NCBI RefSeq assembly: GCF_015776785.2
Contig: NZ_LFMD02000002.1
Coordinates: forward strand, 1,291,345 to 1,355,344
DNA from: Kitasatospora sp. SUK 42
GTDB lineage: Bacteria > Actinomycetota > Actinomycetes > Streptomycetales > Streptomycetaceae
Direction: 5' to 3'
Length of the DNA stretch: 64,000 bases
Part shown: positions 1 to 10,734 of the stretch, piece by piece
How positions within the stretch are numbered: the first letter of the stretch is position 1
How the letters are laid out: each line of letters begins with the position of its first letter
Position numbers and translations under genes: made by a program
The notes under the pieces: model-generated
Database searches by the model: none
Told to the model about the DNA's origin: nothing
The model's input: the letters and a program-made list of their open reading frames with translations, nothing else

Positions 1-1036
1 CGGGGGCCGGAGCACCGGGCAGGCCGGCCAGGCCGCCGGGCGAGGCCAGCACGGTCGGCGCCTGCTCGACCGGCGCCGCGCCCACGGGCGGGGTGACCGG
101 AGCACCGGGCAGGCCCATCGGGCCCGGCCCGGCGTCCGGCGACGCGAGCAGCGTCGGGGCCGGCTCGGCACCCGGGGCGGGCGCCGGAGCCGGCAGGGCG
201 ACGGGCGGGCCGACGGGCGGGGCGAAGGGCGGCACGGCCGGGGGCCGGGTGGGACCGCCACCCGGAGGCATCAGCATCGTCGCGGCCTCGGCACCGGCCG
301 GGGCGGGCGTGTCGGGCAGGTCCGAGCCGGAGGTGCGCAGGCCCTCGGACATCAGGACGGCCGCCGCCTCGACGCCGACCGGGGCGACCGGGGCGACCGG
401 GGGCACGGACGCGGACGGCACCGCCGCGACGGGCTCCTCGCCGGGCGGCGGGGCGAGCATCGTCGGGGCGTCCCCGGCGGGCCGGTCGGAGACCGGCGGC
501 TCGGTCAGTACGGCGGGCTCGGGCACCCCGGCGGGCACAGGAGCCACAGGCGGGACGGACGCAGGCGTCTGATCCGCCACAACGTGCGCAACGGGCGCGA
601 CGGGCGCATCCGCAGCCGCACCCCCCAGCCGCTCCGCCTCCGCCGCGATCGCCGCGGCCCCCGCATCCTGCAGCCACTGCGGCGGGCTGAGCAGGAAGGA
701 GGTCGCCTCCACCGGCCCCGGAGCGGGCTTCGCCGCCCCGGCCGGGTTGGCCGCGACCGGCCGCCCGTACACCTCCTCGTACTGCCGGACCACCTCGTTG
801 ACGGGCAGCGCGGGCCACAGCGTGCTGGCGCCCGAGTCCCGGGCGATCACCAGCCGCGCCTCACCCGAGCCGCCCGAACCGTCGGCCGCACCGGCGGCCG
901 CGTCCCCGGACGGCACCGCCCAGCAGACGAAGCCCAGGTCGAACTCCCGGACCCGCACCTCGCGCTGCTGCCCCTGCGGCACGCCGCCGTTGATCCACTC
1001 CTCGGCGAGCTCATGCGCCTGCGCGTACGTCACCAC
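1..1036 (-). CDS. Partial SUKH-4-associated conserved protein (N-terminal part)
   Basis: An open frame runs leftward from GTG (1036, or 1033) to the window edge without a stop, at least 345 codons. The first ~110 residues form a compact domain (around VTYAQAHELAEEW, REVRVREFDLGFVCWA, LVIARDSGASTLWPALP, VRQYEEVYGRP). The rest is a long Pro/Ala/Val-rich linker with repeated PTMLAPP/APTLLASP-like segments. From memory of the family, streptomycete proteins with this N-terminus continue into a C-terminal SUKH-4 immunity domain, which lies outside the window and cannot be confirmed. It is co-directional with the SUKH protein at 1104-2105, 67 bp upstream, so they are probably one transcription unit. 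The low-complexity linker is unusual for a cytosolic enzyme and suggests a multi-domain scaffold. Its molecular activity is unknown. Confidence 0.6.
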   Translation of the reverse strand, partial: MVTYAQAHELAEEWINGGVPQGQQREVRVREFDLGFVCWAVPSGDAAAGAADGSGGSGEARLVIARDSGASTLWPALPVNEVVRQYEEVYGRPVAANPAGAAKPAPGPVEATSFLLSPPQWLQDAGAAAIAAEAERLGGAAADAPVAPVAHVVADQTPASVPPVAPVPAGVPEPAVLTEPPVSDRPAGDAPTMLAPPPGEEPVAAVPSASVPPVAPVAPVGVEAAAVLMSEGLRTSGSDLPDTPAPAGAEAATMLMPPGGGPTRPPAVPPFAPPVGPPVALPAPAPAPGAEPAPTLLASPDAGPGPMGLPGAPVTPPVGAAPVEQAPTVLASPGGLAGLPGAPAP

Positions 1037-1103
1037 GCCCGGTTCACCCCTGTCCGCATCCTCTTCGTCCCCCGCTCCACCTGCGCCACGGCGCCCACCC
1101 CGG

Positions 1104-2105
1104 TCAGCCCACCGGGACGGCCCGGGCGAACCCGCCGTCCACCATCAGCTCGGCGACCGTCTCCAGCTCCGGCGGGCTGCCGGCCAGCCGCAGCAGGAAG
1201 GCGTCGAAGTCGTCCCCGCAGGGCAGCAGCAGCCGGGCGCAGCGGTCCTCCGGGGCCTCCGCCGCGCCGGTGTCGCGGGCGTCGTCGTACAGGTGGAACC
1301 AGACCGAACCGGTCCGGTCGCCGCGCACCTTGAGCGCGACGATGCCGCCCTGCACGTAGGCGATGCCCAGGTAGTCCTTGGTGAGGTGGTCGCGCAGGCA
1401 CTTGTTGGCGTACACGACGTCCTCGGTGCCGTACTCCTCGGTGAGGGTCAGGAACGGCTGGTCGAGCAGCAGGCCCAGCTCGGTGTCCAGCGCCACGCCG
1501 ACCGGGGCGCGGCCGCCGCCCAGCTTGAGGAAGGTGCGGTAGGCGCCGGGCAGCCGGTAGCCGAGGCGCTCCTCGGCGCGCTGCACCAGGTCCTCGGGGA
1601 CGCCGATCGGGTCGCCGCCGTCCTTGGCCAGCGAGAAGTGGACGGGCCGGTGCTCCTGCAGCGGGCGGGTGCCGCGGCGGTTGTGGTCGGCGGGCGAGGT
1701 GGCCAGGCCGCCGTGGTGCCGCAGCAGGGCCTTGACCTCGACCGGCACGAGCTCCATCCGGCGCCAGCCGGGGGCGGCCCGGCCGACCGCGTGGTGCCAG
1801 GTCCAGCCGGGCGGGGTGGCCACGGCGGTGTCCAGGTCGGCCCAGAGCGGGTGGCCCTGGGTGAACAGCGCGACGTTGGCCGAGACGTAGTCGGTCAGCC
1901 GCAGTTCGTCCACGCCGAAGCCCTCCGGCGGGTCGGCGACCTCGGCCGCCGCGGCGGCGTACGGGCCGAAGTCCGGGTAGCCGGACTCGTCCACCCGGAC
2001 CCCGGCGGGGTGCCGCTCCGCGCGGACCGGGTCCGGGAACTGCACCACCTGACCTGCGTACGCCGCGTTCGGTGCGGCGGCGACGCCGGGCCGACCTGTC
2101 GTCAT
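1104..2105 (-). CDS. WHH-type nuclease-like domain fused to SMI1/KNR4 (SUKH) domain
   Basis: 333 aa, ATG start. Two parts are visible. Residues ~60-145 carry GWTWHH (100-105), MELVPVEV (117-124) and RHHGG (129-133), the arrangement seen in WHH/LHH members of the HNH/endonuclease VII superfamily found in polymorphic toxins. Residues ~170-325 look like a SMI1/KNR4 (SUKH-1) domain (AEERLGYRLPGAYR, APVGVALDTELGLLLDQPFL, LLLPCGDDFDAFLLRLAG). In toxin systems SUKH domains act as immunity proteins against nucleases, so this polypeptide seems to combine toxin-like and immunity-like modules. No signal peptide is seen. The LVP element is followed by V-K rather than V-H, so catalytic competence is uncertain. 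It lies next to a deaminase and two further SUKH-type genes. Confidence 0.7.
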   Translation of the reverse strand: MTTGRPGVAAAPNAAYAGQVVQFPDPVRAERHPAGVRVDESGYPDFGPYAAAAAEVADPPEGFGVDELRLTDYVSANVALFTQGHPLWADLDTAVATPPGWTWHHAVGRAAPGWRRMELVPVEVKALLRHHGGLATSPADHNRRGTRPLQEHRPVHFSLAKDGGDPIGVPEDLVQRAEERLGYRLPGAYRTFLKLGGGRAPVGVALDTELGLLLDQPFLTLTEEYGTEDVVYANKCLRDHLTKDYLGIAYVQGGIVALKVRGDRTGSVWFHLYDDARDTGAAEAPEDRCARLLLPCGDDFDAFLLRLAGSPPELETVAELMVDGGFARAVPVG

Positions 2106-2488
2106 CTGGGAGCCCCCACTGGCTGCTGCAAATTCTCAGTGCGCTTGCTGGGCACCAGCCTAGGGCCTGCCTTCGAACTCCCGCCGTCCGCCCGGAGGAC
2201 GAGCGGACGGCGCTGGGGGCGGTGTTGAGCGTTCATCCGGGAGTTGGGGCCGAACCGCTCGTACGCGCACCTCGCCCACGGGCGCCGGGGCCGCCGATCG
2301 GCCGTACGGCGTCGGCGAGTTCGTCTCCGCCGGTGAGCACCGCCCCCGGCGATCCGGCCGCCATCGCACGGGTGTTCGCCCATCCCGCACCCCGGTTGTG
2401 CGGTTGTCGGAGCCGGATGACAGGCTTGCCCCGGACCGACAGGAATCAACAGGAACCGGACCGCCAGGAACGAGCAGGAGGACGACGG
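2106..2488. other. Divergent intergenic region, no gene seen
   Basis: 383 bp separate the leftward SUKH fusion gene from the rightward deaminase gene. Both promoters must lie here, but I find no convincing -35/-10 pair. Short open frames on both strands show no recognisable protein. The only clear element is the AGGAGG ribosome-binding site at 2476-2481 before the ATG at 2489. Confidence 0.5.
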
Positions 2489-2950
2489 ATGACCACCGGT
2501 GAGCCGGCGGACCCGCCCGTGCTGCGCCACCACCGCGACAGCCTGCTGCCGGCCGTCGCCGCCGCGCTGTCGCTCAAGGGCGGCGAGGTGCACACCCTGG
2601 CGGGCGACAAGGACGACCGGCGTCCGGTCCTGCACGCGCTGGTCGGCGGCTTCCTGGACACCCTGCCGGTCGAGGCCCGCGAGCGGTTCACCGGCCGCTG
2701 CCCGGAGGCCGTCCTGCTCTCCCAGTACCTGACCACGGTCGACGGCAAGCGCTCCAAGCGCGCGGCCCGCAAGCCGTTGAGCCTGCACGAGGCCCGCAAG
2801 GCGCTCAAGGGCTCCCGGATGACGACCGTCCGGATCCGCGAGGAGGGCGACCCGGCGCACGGCACCCACGCGCCGCCGTGCCGCTCCTGCGCTCCGATGC
2901 TGGAGCACTTCACCGTGCTGAGCGTCGCCGTCGGGCCGCCCGCGCGCTGA
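2489..2950 (+). CDS. YwqJ-related putative deaminase
   Basis: 153 aa. The ATG at 2489 follows AGGAGG at a good distance; the frame is open further upstream, but that part is not protein-like. The CPE motif (71-73) and PPCRSC (129-134) match the (H/C)xE...PCxxC zinc-binding signature of the cytidine-deaminase-like superfamily. The context HTLAGDKDDRRP...TVDGKRSKRAARKPLSLHEARK resembles the YwqJ-type deaminases found as toxin domains or near SUKH genes. The substrate (free nucleotide, nucleic acid or other) cannot be read from the sequence. It is probably co-transcribed with the SUKH-3 gene 82 bp downstream. There is no export signal, so a housekeeping or defensive intracellular role is as likely as a secreted-toxin role. 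Confidence 0.7.
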   Translation: MTTGEPADPPVLRHHRDSLLPAVAAALSLKGGEVHTLAGDKDDRRPVLHALVGGFLDTLPVEARERFTGRCPEAVLLSQYLTTVDGKRSKRAARKPLSLHEARKALKGSRMTTVRIREEGDPAHGTHAPPCRSCAPMLEHFTVLSVAVGPPAR

Positions 2951-3032
2951 CCGTCCGGCCGCCCGTGCGGCGGGCCGACCACGCACCGGCCGCACCCCGT
3001 ACGCCCCCTGTCCCCGAGTCCCGGAGTCCGCC

Positions 3033-3587
3033 CTGAATCCGCCCAGCCCGCCCCCGCCCCCGCCGGCCACCCTCGCCCCGACCGGCGCCCTCGGGCGGAC
3101 CCGCCCGCGCTTCCCCGCCGACGTCGCCGCCGAACTCAAGGCGGCCGGCTGGCACCCCGGCCGCTGGCTGATCCGGCAGGCCGAGGAGTGGGCGGACACC
3201 CTGGTCGGGTACGGCGGGCCGGACGGCGTCCGGCACGCGGTGTTCCCGGCGGCGGTGGAGGCCTGGGCCGAGTTCGGCGGCCTCGCCTTCGACCTGACCG
3301 GCCCGGGCCGCCAGCTGGCCCGCACCCCGTTCCTGCTCGACCCGCTGTGCGGTCTGCACCAGCCGCGCACCCTGCTCGACCTCGGCCGGGCCCTGGGCAG
3401 CCGGCTCGCCCCGCTCGGCGAGGAGGCGTACGGGCAGGCCCTGCTGGCCGTCGACGAGGAGGGCCGGGTCTACAGCCTGGACCACACCGGCGAATGGTTC
3501 CTGGGCCACGGCATCGACCAGGCGATCAGCACCCTGATCCTGGGCACCGCCCCGGAACGGCTGCGCACCTCCGAGGACTGCGGCTGA
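3033..3587 (+). CDS. SUKH-3 domain protein
   Basis: The frame from about 3090 encodes a compact domain (FPADVAAELKAAGWHPGR, QAEEWADTLVGYGG, FPAAVEAWAEFGGLAFDLTG, HTGEWFLGHGIDQAISTLI) typical of streptomycete SUKH-3 proteins. No ATG or GTG lies upstream in frame before the previous gene. CTG at 3033, preceded by GGAG seven bases upstream, gives a 184-aa protein starting with a proline-rich stretch and is my best start; the GTG at 3240 would cut the domain. SUKH proteins are known as immunity proteins and general protein-binding modules. This is the third SUKH-related gene in the cluster. Its last codons grade into the 17-bp tandem repeat that carries its stop codon. Confidence 0.7.
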   Translation: MNPPSPPPPPPATLAPTGALGRTRPRFPADVAAELKAAGWHPGRWLIRQAEEWADTLVGYGGPDGVRHAVFPAAVEAWAEFGGLAFDLTGPGRQLARTPFLLDPLCGLHQPRTLLDLGRALGSRLAPLGEEAYGQALLAVDEEGRVYSLDHTGEWFLGHGIDQAISTLILGTAPERLRTSEDCG

Positions 3588-3677
3588 CGCAGGACCGCGG
3601 CTGACGCAGGACCGCGGCTGACGAAGGACCACAGCGGACAGAGGACCACAACTGACGCAGGACCGCGGCTAACGCAG
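3585..3677. repeat. 17-bp tandem repeat spanning the SUKH-3 stop codon
   Basis: Five 17-bp units and a partial sixth. TGACGCAGGACCGCGGC occurs exactly at 3585-3601, 3602-3618 and 3653-3669; variants lie at 3619-3635 and 3636-3652; TAACGCAG begins at 3670. The first unit starts with the stop codon of the SUKH-3 gene, and the array touches the stop of the converging kinase gene. Because 17 is not a multiple of three, successive TGA triplets fall in all three frames. No clear hairpin terminator is present between these two converging genes. Confidence 0.9.
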
Positions 3678-4937
3678 CCGCTCGGCCCGCACCGCCAGCC
3701 GGGACGGCAGCACCGCCTCGACCCGGAAGCCCCCGTCCGCCTCCGGCCCGGAGGAGAAGGTGCCGCCCAGCGCGATCACCCGCTCCCGCATCCCGACCAG
3801 CCCGTTGCCGCCGCTGGGCAGCCGCGCCGCGCCCCGCTCCCCGTCCGGGCAGGCGTTCACCACGCTCACCCGCACCCCGTTCGGCGCGTACGCGAGCAGC
3901 ACGGACACCTGCGCGCCGCCCGCGTGCTTGTGCGCGTTCGTCAGCCCCTCCTGGACCACCCGGTACGCGGTCCGCTCGGCCTCGCCGGTGAACTCCCGCC
4001 GGCTGCCGCTGACCGTCAGCGTCACCGCCATCCCGGCCGCCCGGGACTGGTCGACCAGCCGGGGCAGCCCGGCCAGCGAGTCCGGCTCGGGCTGGCGCTC
4101 GTCGTCCATCCTCAGCACGCCGAGGATCTCCCGCAGCTCGTTCAGCGCCTGCCGGCCCACCTCACCCATCAACTTGGCGCTCTGCGCGGCCTTGTCCGGG
4201 TCCTTGCCGGCTATTCGCTCCAGCGCCCCGGCGTGCACCACCATCAGCGAGACCCGGTGCGCCACCACGTCGTGCATCTCCCGGGCTATCCGGGTGCGCT
4301 CCTCCAGCCGGGCCCGACGGGCGCGCTCCTGCGCCTGCTCGGCCAGCAGGTCCAGTTCGGCCTCCAGGCCGTGCGCGCGGTCCTGGAGCGACTCGATCAG
4401 CCGCCGCCGCGCCCCCACGTACAGGCCGGTCACCACCGGCGCGACGGTCAGCCCGACCGCCACCAGCAGCGACAGCAGGATCTGCCCCCACAGCGGCGGC
4501 CGCTCCGCCAGCGAGTCGTCCGGCGTCATCAGCGACACCGCTATCACCGCGGCCGCCTCGGCGAAGGCGAGCCCGGACAGCGCCACCACCCGGCGGCGCC
4601 GCGAGGGCCACTCCCAGGTCTCCGCCAGCGTGTACAGCGCCACCACCAGCAGCACCACGCCCAGCATCCCGGGCATGAACAGCAAGGTGACCAGCACCGG
4701 TACGGCCGGCCAGCGCCGACGCACCACCAGCGAGCCGCCGGCCAGCGTGCCGAGCACGGCTATCCCGATCGCGCCCGCGGTGCTCACGTGCAGCCGGGCG
4801 GAGAGGAAGGCGATCGTGCTGACCGAGCACTCGACCGCGGCGAGCAGGGCCAGCCCGATGTCCAGGAGGGCGCTGCGCGGCCGCTCCCACCACCAGAACG
4901 ACCGGACCGGCACGCGCTCCCCAGGCGACTTGCTCAT
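3669..4937 (-). CDS. Sensor histidine kinase (HisKA_3 / HATPase_c)
   Basis: 422 aa from ATG 4937; the frame is open upstream to 5120 but that part is not kinase-like. Residues ~22-175 contain four to five hydrophobic membrane segments. A short coiled region (~178-212) leads to the dimerisation/phosphoacceptor segment LEERTRIAREMHDVVAHRVS, with the likely phosphorylated His in MHDVVAH (H222). An HATPase_c domain follows, with N-box EGLTNAHKHAGG and G-box GGNGLVGMRERV. This is the NarL-partner type (LiaS/DesK-like) of kinase. No NarL-type response regulator is adjacent: the flanking genes are SUKH-3 and ppc. It is therefore an orphan kinase here, and its signal is unknown. Confidence 0.85.
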   Translation of the reverse strand: MSKSPGERVPVRSFWWWERPRSALLDIGLALLAAVECSVSTIAFLSARLHVSTAGAIGIAVLGTLAGGSLVVRRRWPAVPVLVTLLFMPGMLGVVLLVVALYTLAETWEWPSRRRRVVALSGLAFAEAAAVIAVSLMTPDDSLAERPPLWGQILLSLLVAVGLTVAPVVTGLYVGARRRLIESLQDRAHGLEAELDLLAEQAQERARRARLEERTRIAREMHDVVAHRVSLMVVHAGALERIAGKDPDKAAQSAKLMGEVGRQALNELREILGVLRMDDERQPEPDSLAGLPRLVDQSRAAGMAVTLTVSGSRREFTGEAERTAYRVVQEGLTNAHKHAGGAQVSVLLAYAPNGVRVSVVNACPDGERGAARLPSGGNGLVGMRERVIALGGTFSSGPEADGGFRVEAVLPSRLAVRAERLR

Positions 4938-5197
4938 GCGTGACAGCCTAAGCGGCAACCCCGTCCCCTCCCCACCGGGATAACCCCGTACACCTCGATG
5001 GACGGTCAAGTGGTCCAGACCACAGGTGGTTTTCGGCAGGCCTGTCCGCCATCCGGCCACCTCGCGGACAGCGACCGCCCCGACACCTATGCTGGTCGCG
5101 TCGGACAGCGCGGTCCGCACGCGTCACACCCGCCACACTGCGCGTGGACCTGTGACGATGAGCCGTTGCCGAACCCCACCACCACAGGGAGCCAGCC

Positions 5198-7993
<2,796 letters not shown>

Positions 7994-8011
7994 CGGCAGG
8001 CAGGGCACGAC

Positions 8012-8055
8012 GAAGGGGCCGTCCTCCATCCCGCGGGCTGGAGGACGGCCCCTTC
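8012..8055. terminator. Bidirectional terminator after ppc
   Basis: A perfect 17-bp inverted repeat (8012-8028 with 8039-8055) encloses a 10-nt loop. It sits between the ppc stop and the stop of the converging gene at 8064, so it can serve both. Confidence 0.9.
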
Positions 8056-8063
8056 GGTCCGCT

Positions 8064-8945
8064 CTAGACCTTCCACACGCCGATGACCAGCGGTCCGTAC
8101 TTCCGCTGGAAATCCGTCACCAGCTCCTTCTCGTCGAGCTGTGTCTCGTCGAAGGTCCTGATCTTCAGACCCGAGCCGTCGGCCGCGACCTCCCAGTCCA
8201 GGAAGCGCAGCCCCTTCGACTTCCAGTAGTCGAGGTCCGCCCTGGCCTTCTCGCTCACGGCCCGCAGCTCGGCGTAGGAGTGCAGGACGTCCTGGAACGC
8301 CACCTCCACACCCTCCGACGCCTTCACCTTGGCCCGGACCGCATCGTCGAAGCCGCCGGCCCCCGGGACGCGCTTGACGTAGACCTTCTTCGCGTTCACG
8401 TCCCAGCAGTAGCCGAGGAGCCGGCTCGGGAACTGCTTGACACCCAGGTCATCGATGGCGTTGACCAGGTCATGCTCCTCCTGCTTGGGCCTCACCGACA
8501 GGTCGAAGGCGCCCCTGGAATCCGTCAACCGGAGCAGCCGGTAGGACGGGACCCTCGTGAAGTCGTCACCAGTCCAGGAAATCGGGACCGGACGAGCGCA
8601 GTCGGTATCGATCACCCGGGAGTAGTCACCGGACTGCGTCGGGCCGGCACCGGAGCTGTCCGCAGGGCTCCCCGCCGCCGTCAGCGCTGTCCCGGCGGCG
8701 GCCGTCGCCTGCCCGTCGCCGCCGTGGCCGAGCTGGGTCACCGCCCCGGCCGCGAGTGCGAACACGGCCAGCGTCGCCGCCCCCCGCACCGCGACCCTCC
8801 TCCGTGCCCGCCGTGCACCGGCCGCCCGCAGCCCGGCCAGCGGCACCACGGCGCCGGTCACCGCGTCCGCCCGGGCGCCGAGCCGGACCACCAGGTCCCG
8901 TTCGAACGCGCTGTCCGCGCCGTGGATGTCGTTCTCATCGGACAT
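8064..8945 (-). CDS. Single-pass membrane protein coupled to ECF sigma factor
   Basis: 293 aa, ATG start. Residues 1-47 are a cytoplasmic Arg-rich N-terminus, ~48-70 a single membrane segment (VRGAATLAVFALAAGAVTQLG), and the remaining ~220 residues an extracytoplasmic domain with two Cys and a C-terminal part rich in charged residues. Its first codons overlap the end of the sigma gene by 11 bp, so translation is probably coupled. By position it could be an anti-sigma factor or a sigma-controlled sensor. However, I see no HxxxCxxC zinc anti-sigma motif, and the short N-terminus is small for a classical anti-sigma domain. I do not recognise the extracytoplasmic domain. Confidence 0.7.
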   Translation of the reverse strand: MSDENDIHGADSAFERDLVVRLGARADAVTGAVVPLAGLRAAGARRARRRVAVRGAATLAVFALAAGAVTQLGHGGDGQATAAAGTALTAAGSPADSSGAGPTQSGDYSRVIDTDCARPVPISWTGDDFTRVPSYRLLRLTDSRGAFDLSVRPKQEEHDLVNAIDDLGVKQFPSRLLGYCWDVNAKKVYVKRVPGAGGFDDAVRAKVKASEGVEVAFQDVLHSYAELRAVSEKARADLDYWKSKGLRFLDWEVAADGSGLKIRTFDETQLDEKELVTDFQRKYGPLVIGVWKV

Positions 8946-9456
8946 TCTGTGCCAACTCCTTTTCGGTCGACAGTTCCTGACGAAGCGCCCGAACGGCCCG
9001 GGCCAGGTGGGTCTTCACGGTCGGAACCCCGCACCCCAGCTCCTCCGCCACCCGCGCGACCGGGAGGTCCACGTAGTAGCGCAGCACCACCGCCGCCCGC
9101 TGCCGCTTCGGCAGGGCCCGCAGCGCCTCGGCCAACCGGCCGTCCCCCGCGTCCGCCGGCTCCTGTGCGGTCTCCGGCAGCACGGACGTCAGCACCTCCC
9201 GCCGCGTCCGCCGCCAGCGGGAGACGTGGGTACGGACCATCGCCGTCCGCACGTACCCCTCGGCGGCGTCCGGGTCGCGGATGGTCGAGCGCTTCGGGTA
9301 CACCCTCGCCAGGGCGTCGTGCAGCAGGTCCCTGGCGTCGTGGACGTTCCCGGTGATCAGGAAGGCGCTGCGCAGGAGCGCCTGGTACCGGGCCGCGACG
9401 AACACGTCGAACGGATCCCCGTCGACGTCTCCCGAGCCCCTCGAATCACGCTTCAT
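8935..9456 (-). CDS. SigE-family ECF RNA polymerase sigma factor
   Basis: 173 aa from ATG 9456 (GTG 9462, two codons upstream, is an alternative). Region 2 (FVAARYQALLRSAFLITGNVHDARDLLHDALARVYP) and region 4 (LPKRQRAAVVLRYYVDLPVARVAEELGCGVPTVKTHLARAVRALR) are both clear, as is the TAMVRTHVSRWRRTRREV signature of the streptomycete SigE-type subfamily. It should direct RNA polymerase to a small regulon after release from a partner. The overlapping downstream membrane protein gene is the obvious candidate partner. No cognate promoter motif could be defined. Confidence 0.9.
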   Translation of the reverse strand: MKRDSRGSGDVDGDPFDVFVAARYQALLRSAFLITGNVHDARDLLHDALARVYPKRSTIRDPDAAEGYVRTAMVRTHVSRWRRTRREVLTSVLPETAQEPADAGDGRLAEALRALPKRQRAAVVLRYYVDLPVARVAEELGCGVPTVKTHLARAVRALRQELSTEKELAQNVR

Positions 9457-9524
9457 GTCCACAGGACGCACCGCCCACCGGAAACAGATGACAAGCCGAT
9501 CGACGGACTTTCCGCGCAGCACAA

Positions 9525-9555
9525 AGGGGCCAGTGCTCACCGAGCACCGGCCCCT
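9525..9555 (-). terminator. Terminator after small secreted protein gene
   Basis: GGGGCC-A-GTGCTC (9526-9538) pairs with GAGCAC-C-GGCCCC (9542-9554) around a 3-nt loop. It lies 14 bp past the stop of the leftward gene at 9569-9892. Confidence 0.8.
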
Positions 9556-9568
9556 CCGTCGTGCGTTC

Positions 9569-9892
9569 CTACTCCGCGGGCTCGCCCGCGTGCCTGCGCT
9601 TGAGCCACAGCGCCGCACCGCCGGCCACGACCACCAGGCCACCGCCGACCGCCAGCAGCCCGGCGTCCGGGCCGACCGAATCGCCGAGCACCGGGGCGAA
9701 CTGCGCCGCCGCGGGCTCCGGCGAGATCGCCGGATCCGGCTCCGCGACCGGATCGGCGTGCGCCACCGCACCGCTCGACAGCAACATCCCGGCCGCCCCC
9801 AGCGCACCGGCCGTGCCGACCCGCCGTCCGAACTGCTTCAGCCGGACCACCCGGAGCCGCCGAAGTCGGCGAACCGGACGCAATCTCCGCAT
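9569..9892 (-). CDS. Small secreted or membrane-anchored protein
   Basis: 107 aa. A strongly basic N-terminus (ten Arg and one Lys in the first 20 residues) precedes a signal-peptide-like stretch (VGTAGALGAAGMLLSSGAVAHA, cleavage probably after AHA). A ~30-residue acidic Pro/Ala-rich segment follows, then a C-terminal membrane helix (AGLLAVGGGLVVVAGGAALWL) with a KRRH stop-transfer tail. There is no LPxTG-like sortase motif before the helix. It lies between the sigma factor gene and pth with its own hairpin terminator, so it is probably monocistronic. Function not recognised. Confidence 0.65.
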   Translation of the reverse strand: MRRLRPVRRLRRLRVVRLKQFGRRVGTAGALGAAGMLLSSGAVAHADPVAEPDPAISPEPAAAQFAPVLGDSVGPDAGLLAVGGGLVVVAGGAALWLKRRHAGEPAE

Positions 9893-10040
9893 CGAGAACT
9901 CCCCAGGACCCGTTCGCGTACCACGCCGACGCTATCCGATCCCGCACAGGCTTCTCACATGGATTCAGGTTTGGAACGGCAAGCGTTGTACGACTGTTGC
10001 GTACCCGGAGGCCGAACCGGAGGAGGCTCGTGACATTGCG

Positions 10041-10619
10041 TCAGGAGTTGTACGTGCCCTGCGCCCGCTCCAGCCCCTCGGACAGCAGCGCCTCCACCGC
10101 GTCCGCCGAGCGGTCCACGAACCACTCCAGCTCCTTGCGCTCGGTCGAGGAGAAGTCCTTCAGCACGAAGTCCGCGACCTCCATCCGGCCCGGCGGACGG
10201 CCGATCCCGCAGCGCACCCGGTGGTACTCCGGGCCCAGCGACTTGGTGATCGACTTCAGCCCGTTGTGGCCGTTGTCCCCGCCGCCCAGCTTCAGCCGCA
10301 GCGCCGCGTAGTCGATGTCCAGCTCGTCGTGGACGGCGATCAGCGCCGAGGCCGGCACCTTGTAGAAGTCCCGCAGCGCCGTCACCGGCCCGCCGGAGAG
10401 GTTCATGAAGGACATCGGCTTGGCCAGCACCACCCGCCGGCCCGCCAGCCGCCCCTCGGCCACCTGTGCCCGGCTCTTGTGCGCCTTGAACTTCGCGCCC
10501 ATCCGCTGCGCCAGCAGGTCCACCACCATGAAGCCGATGTTGTGCCGGTTCCGGGCGTACTGCTCGCCCGGGTTGCCCAGCCCCACCACCAGCCAGGGGC
10601 CCTCGTAGTCCTCCGCCAT
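10041..10619 (-). CDS. pth: Peptidyl-tRNA hydrolase
   Basis: 192 aa; ATG with GAGGAG 8 nt upstream. It cleaves the ester between peptide and tRNA to recycle tRNA from drop-off peptidyl-tRNA. The family signatures are intact: [22 protein letters not shown] (catalytic His in NRHN), [19 protein letters not shown] (catalytic Asp) and [12 protein letters not shown]. It is the last gene of the leftward series glmU-prs-rplY-pth, but a strong hairpin separates it from rplY, so it probably also has its own promoter. Confidence 0.97.
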   Translation of the reverse strand: MAEDYEGPWLVVGLGNPGEQYARNRHNIGFMVVDLLAQRMGAKFKAHKSRAQVAEGRLAGRRVVLAKPMSFMNLSGGPVTALRDFYKVPASALIAVHDELDIDYAALRLKLGGGDNGHNGLKSITKSLGPEYHRVRCGIGRPPGRMEVADFVLKDFSSTERKELEWFVDRSADAVEALLSEGLERAQGTYNS

Positions 10620-10667
10620 GTCCTCAACTCCTCGCGATCGCGCTCGACGTCATCATCCCGGACGCAC

Positions 10668-10707
10668 CGCTGCCCCGGCCGCTCCTGCTGGAGCGACCGG
10701 GGCAGCG
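10668..10707 (-). terminator. Terminator between rplY and pth
   Basis: CGCTGCCCCGG-CCGCTCC pairs with GGAGCG-A-CCGGGGCAGCG around a tight loop at ~10687-10689. It lies 28 bp after the rplY stop. Confidence 0.85.
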
Positions 10708-10734
10708 GTCTCAGCTGTTCAGGCCCTGGAAGGC

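Noticed and set aside
3240..3587. GTG 3240 as start of the SUKH-3 gene
   Set aside because: It would remove the first ~70 residues of a domain that is plainly coding upstream.
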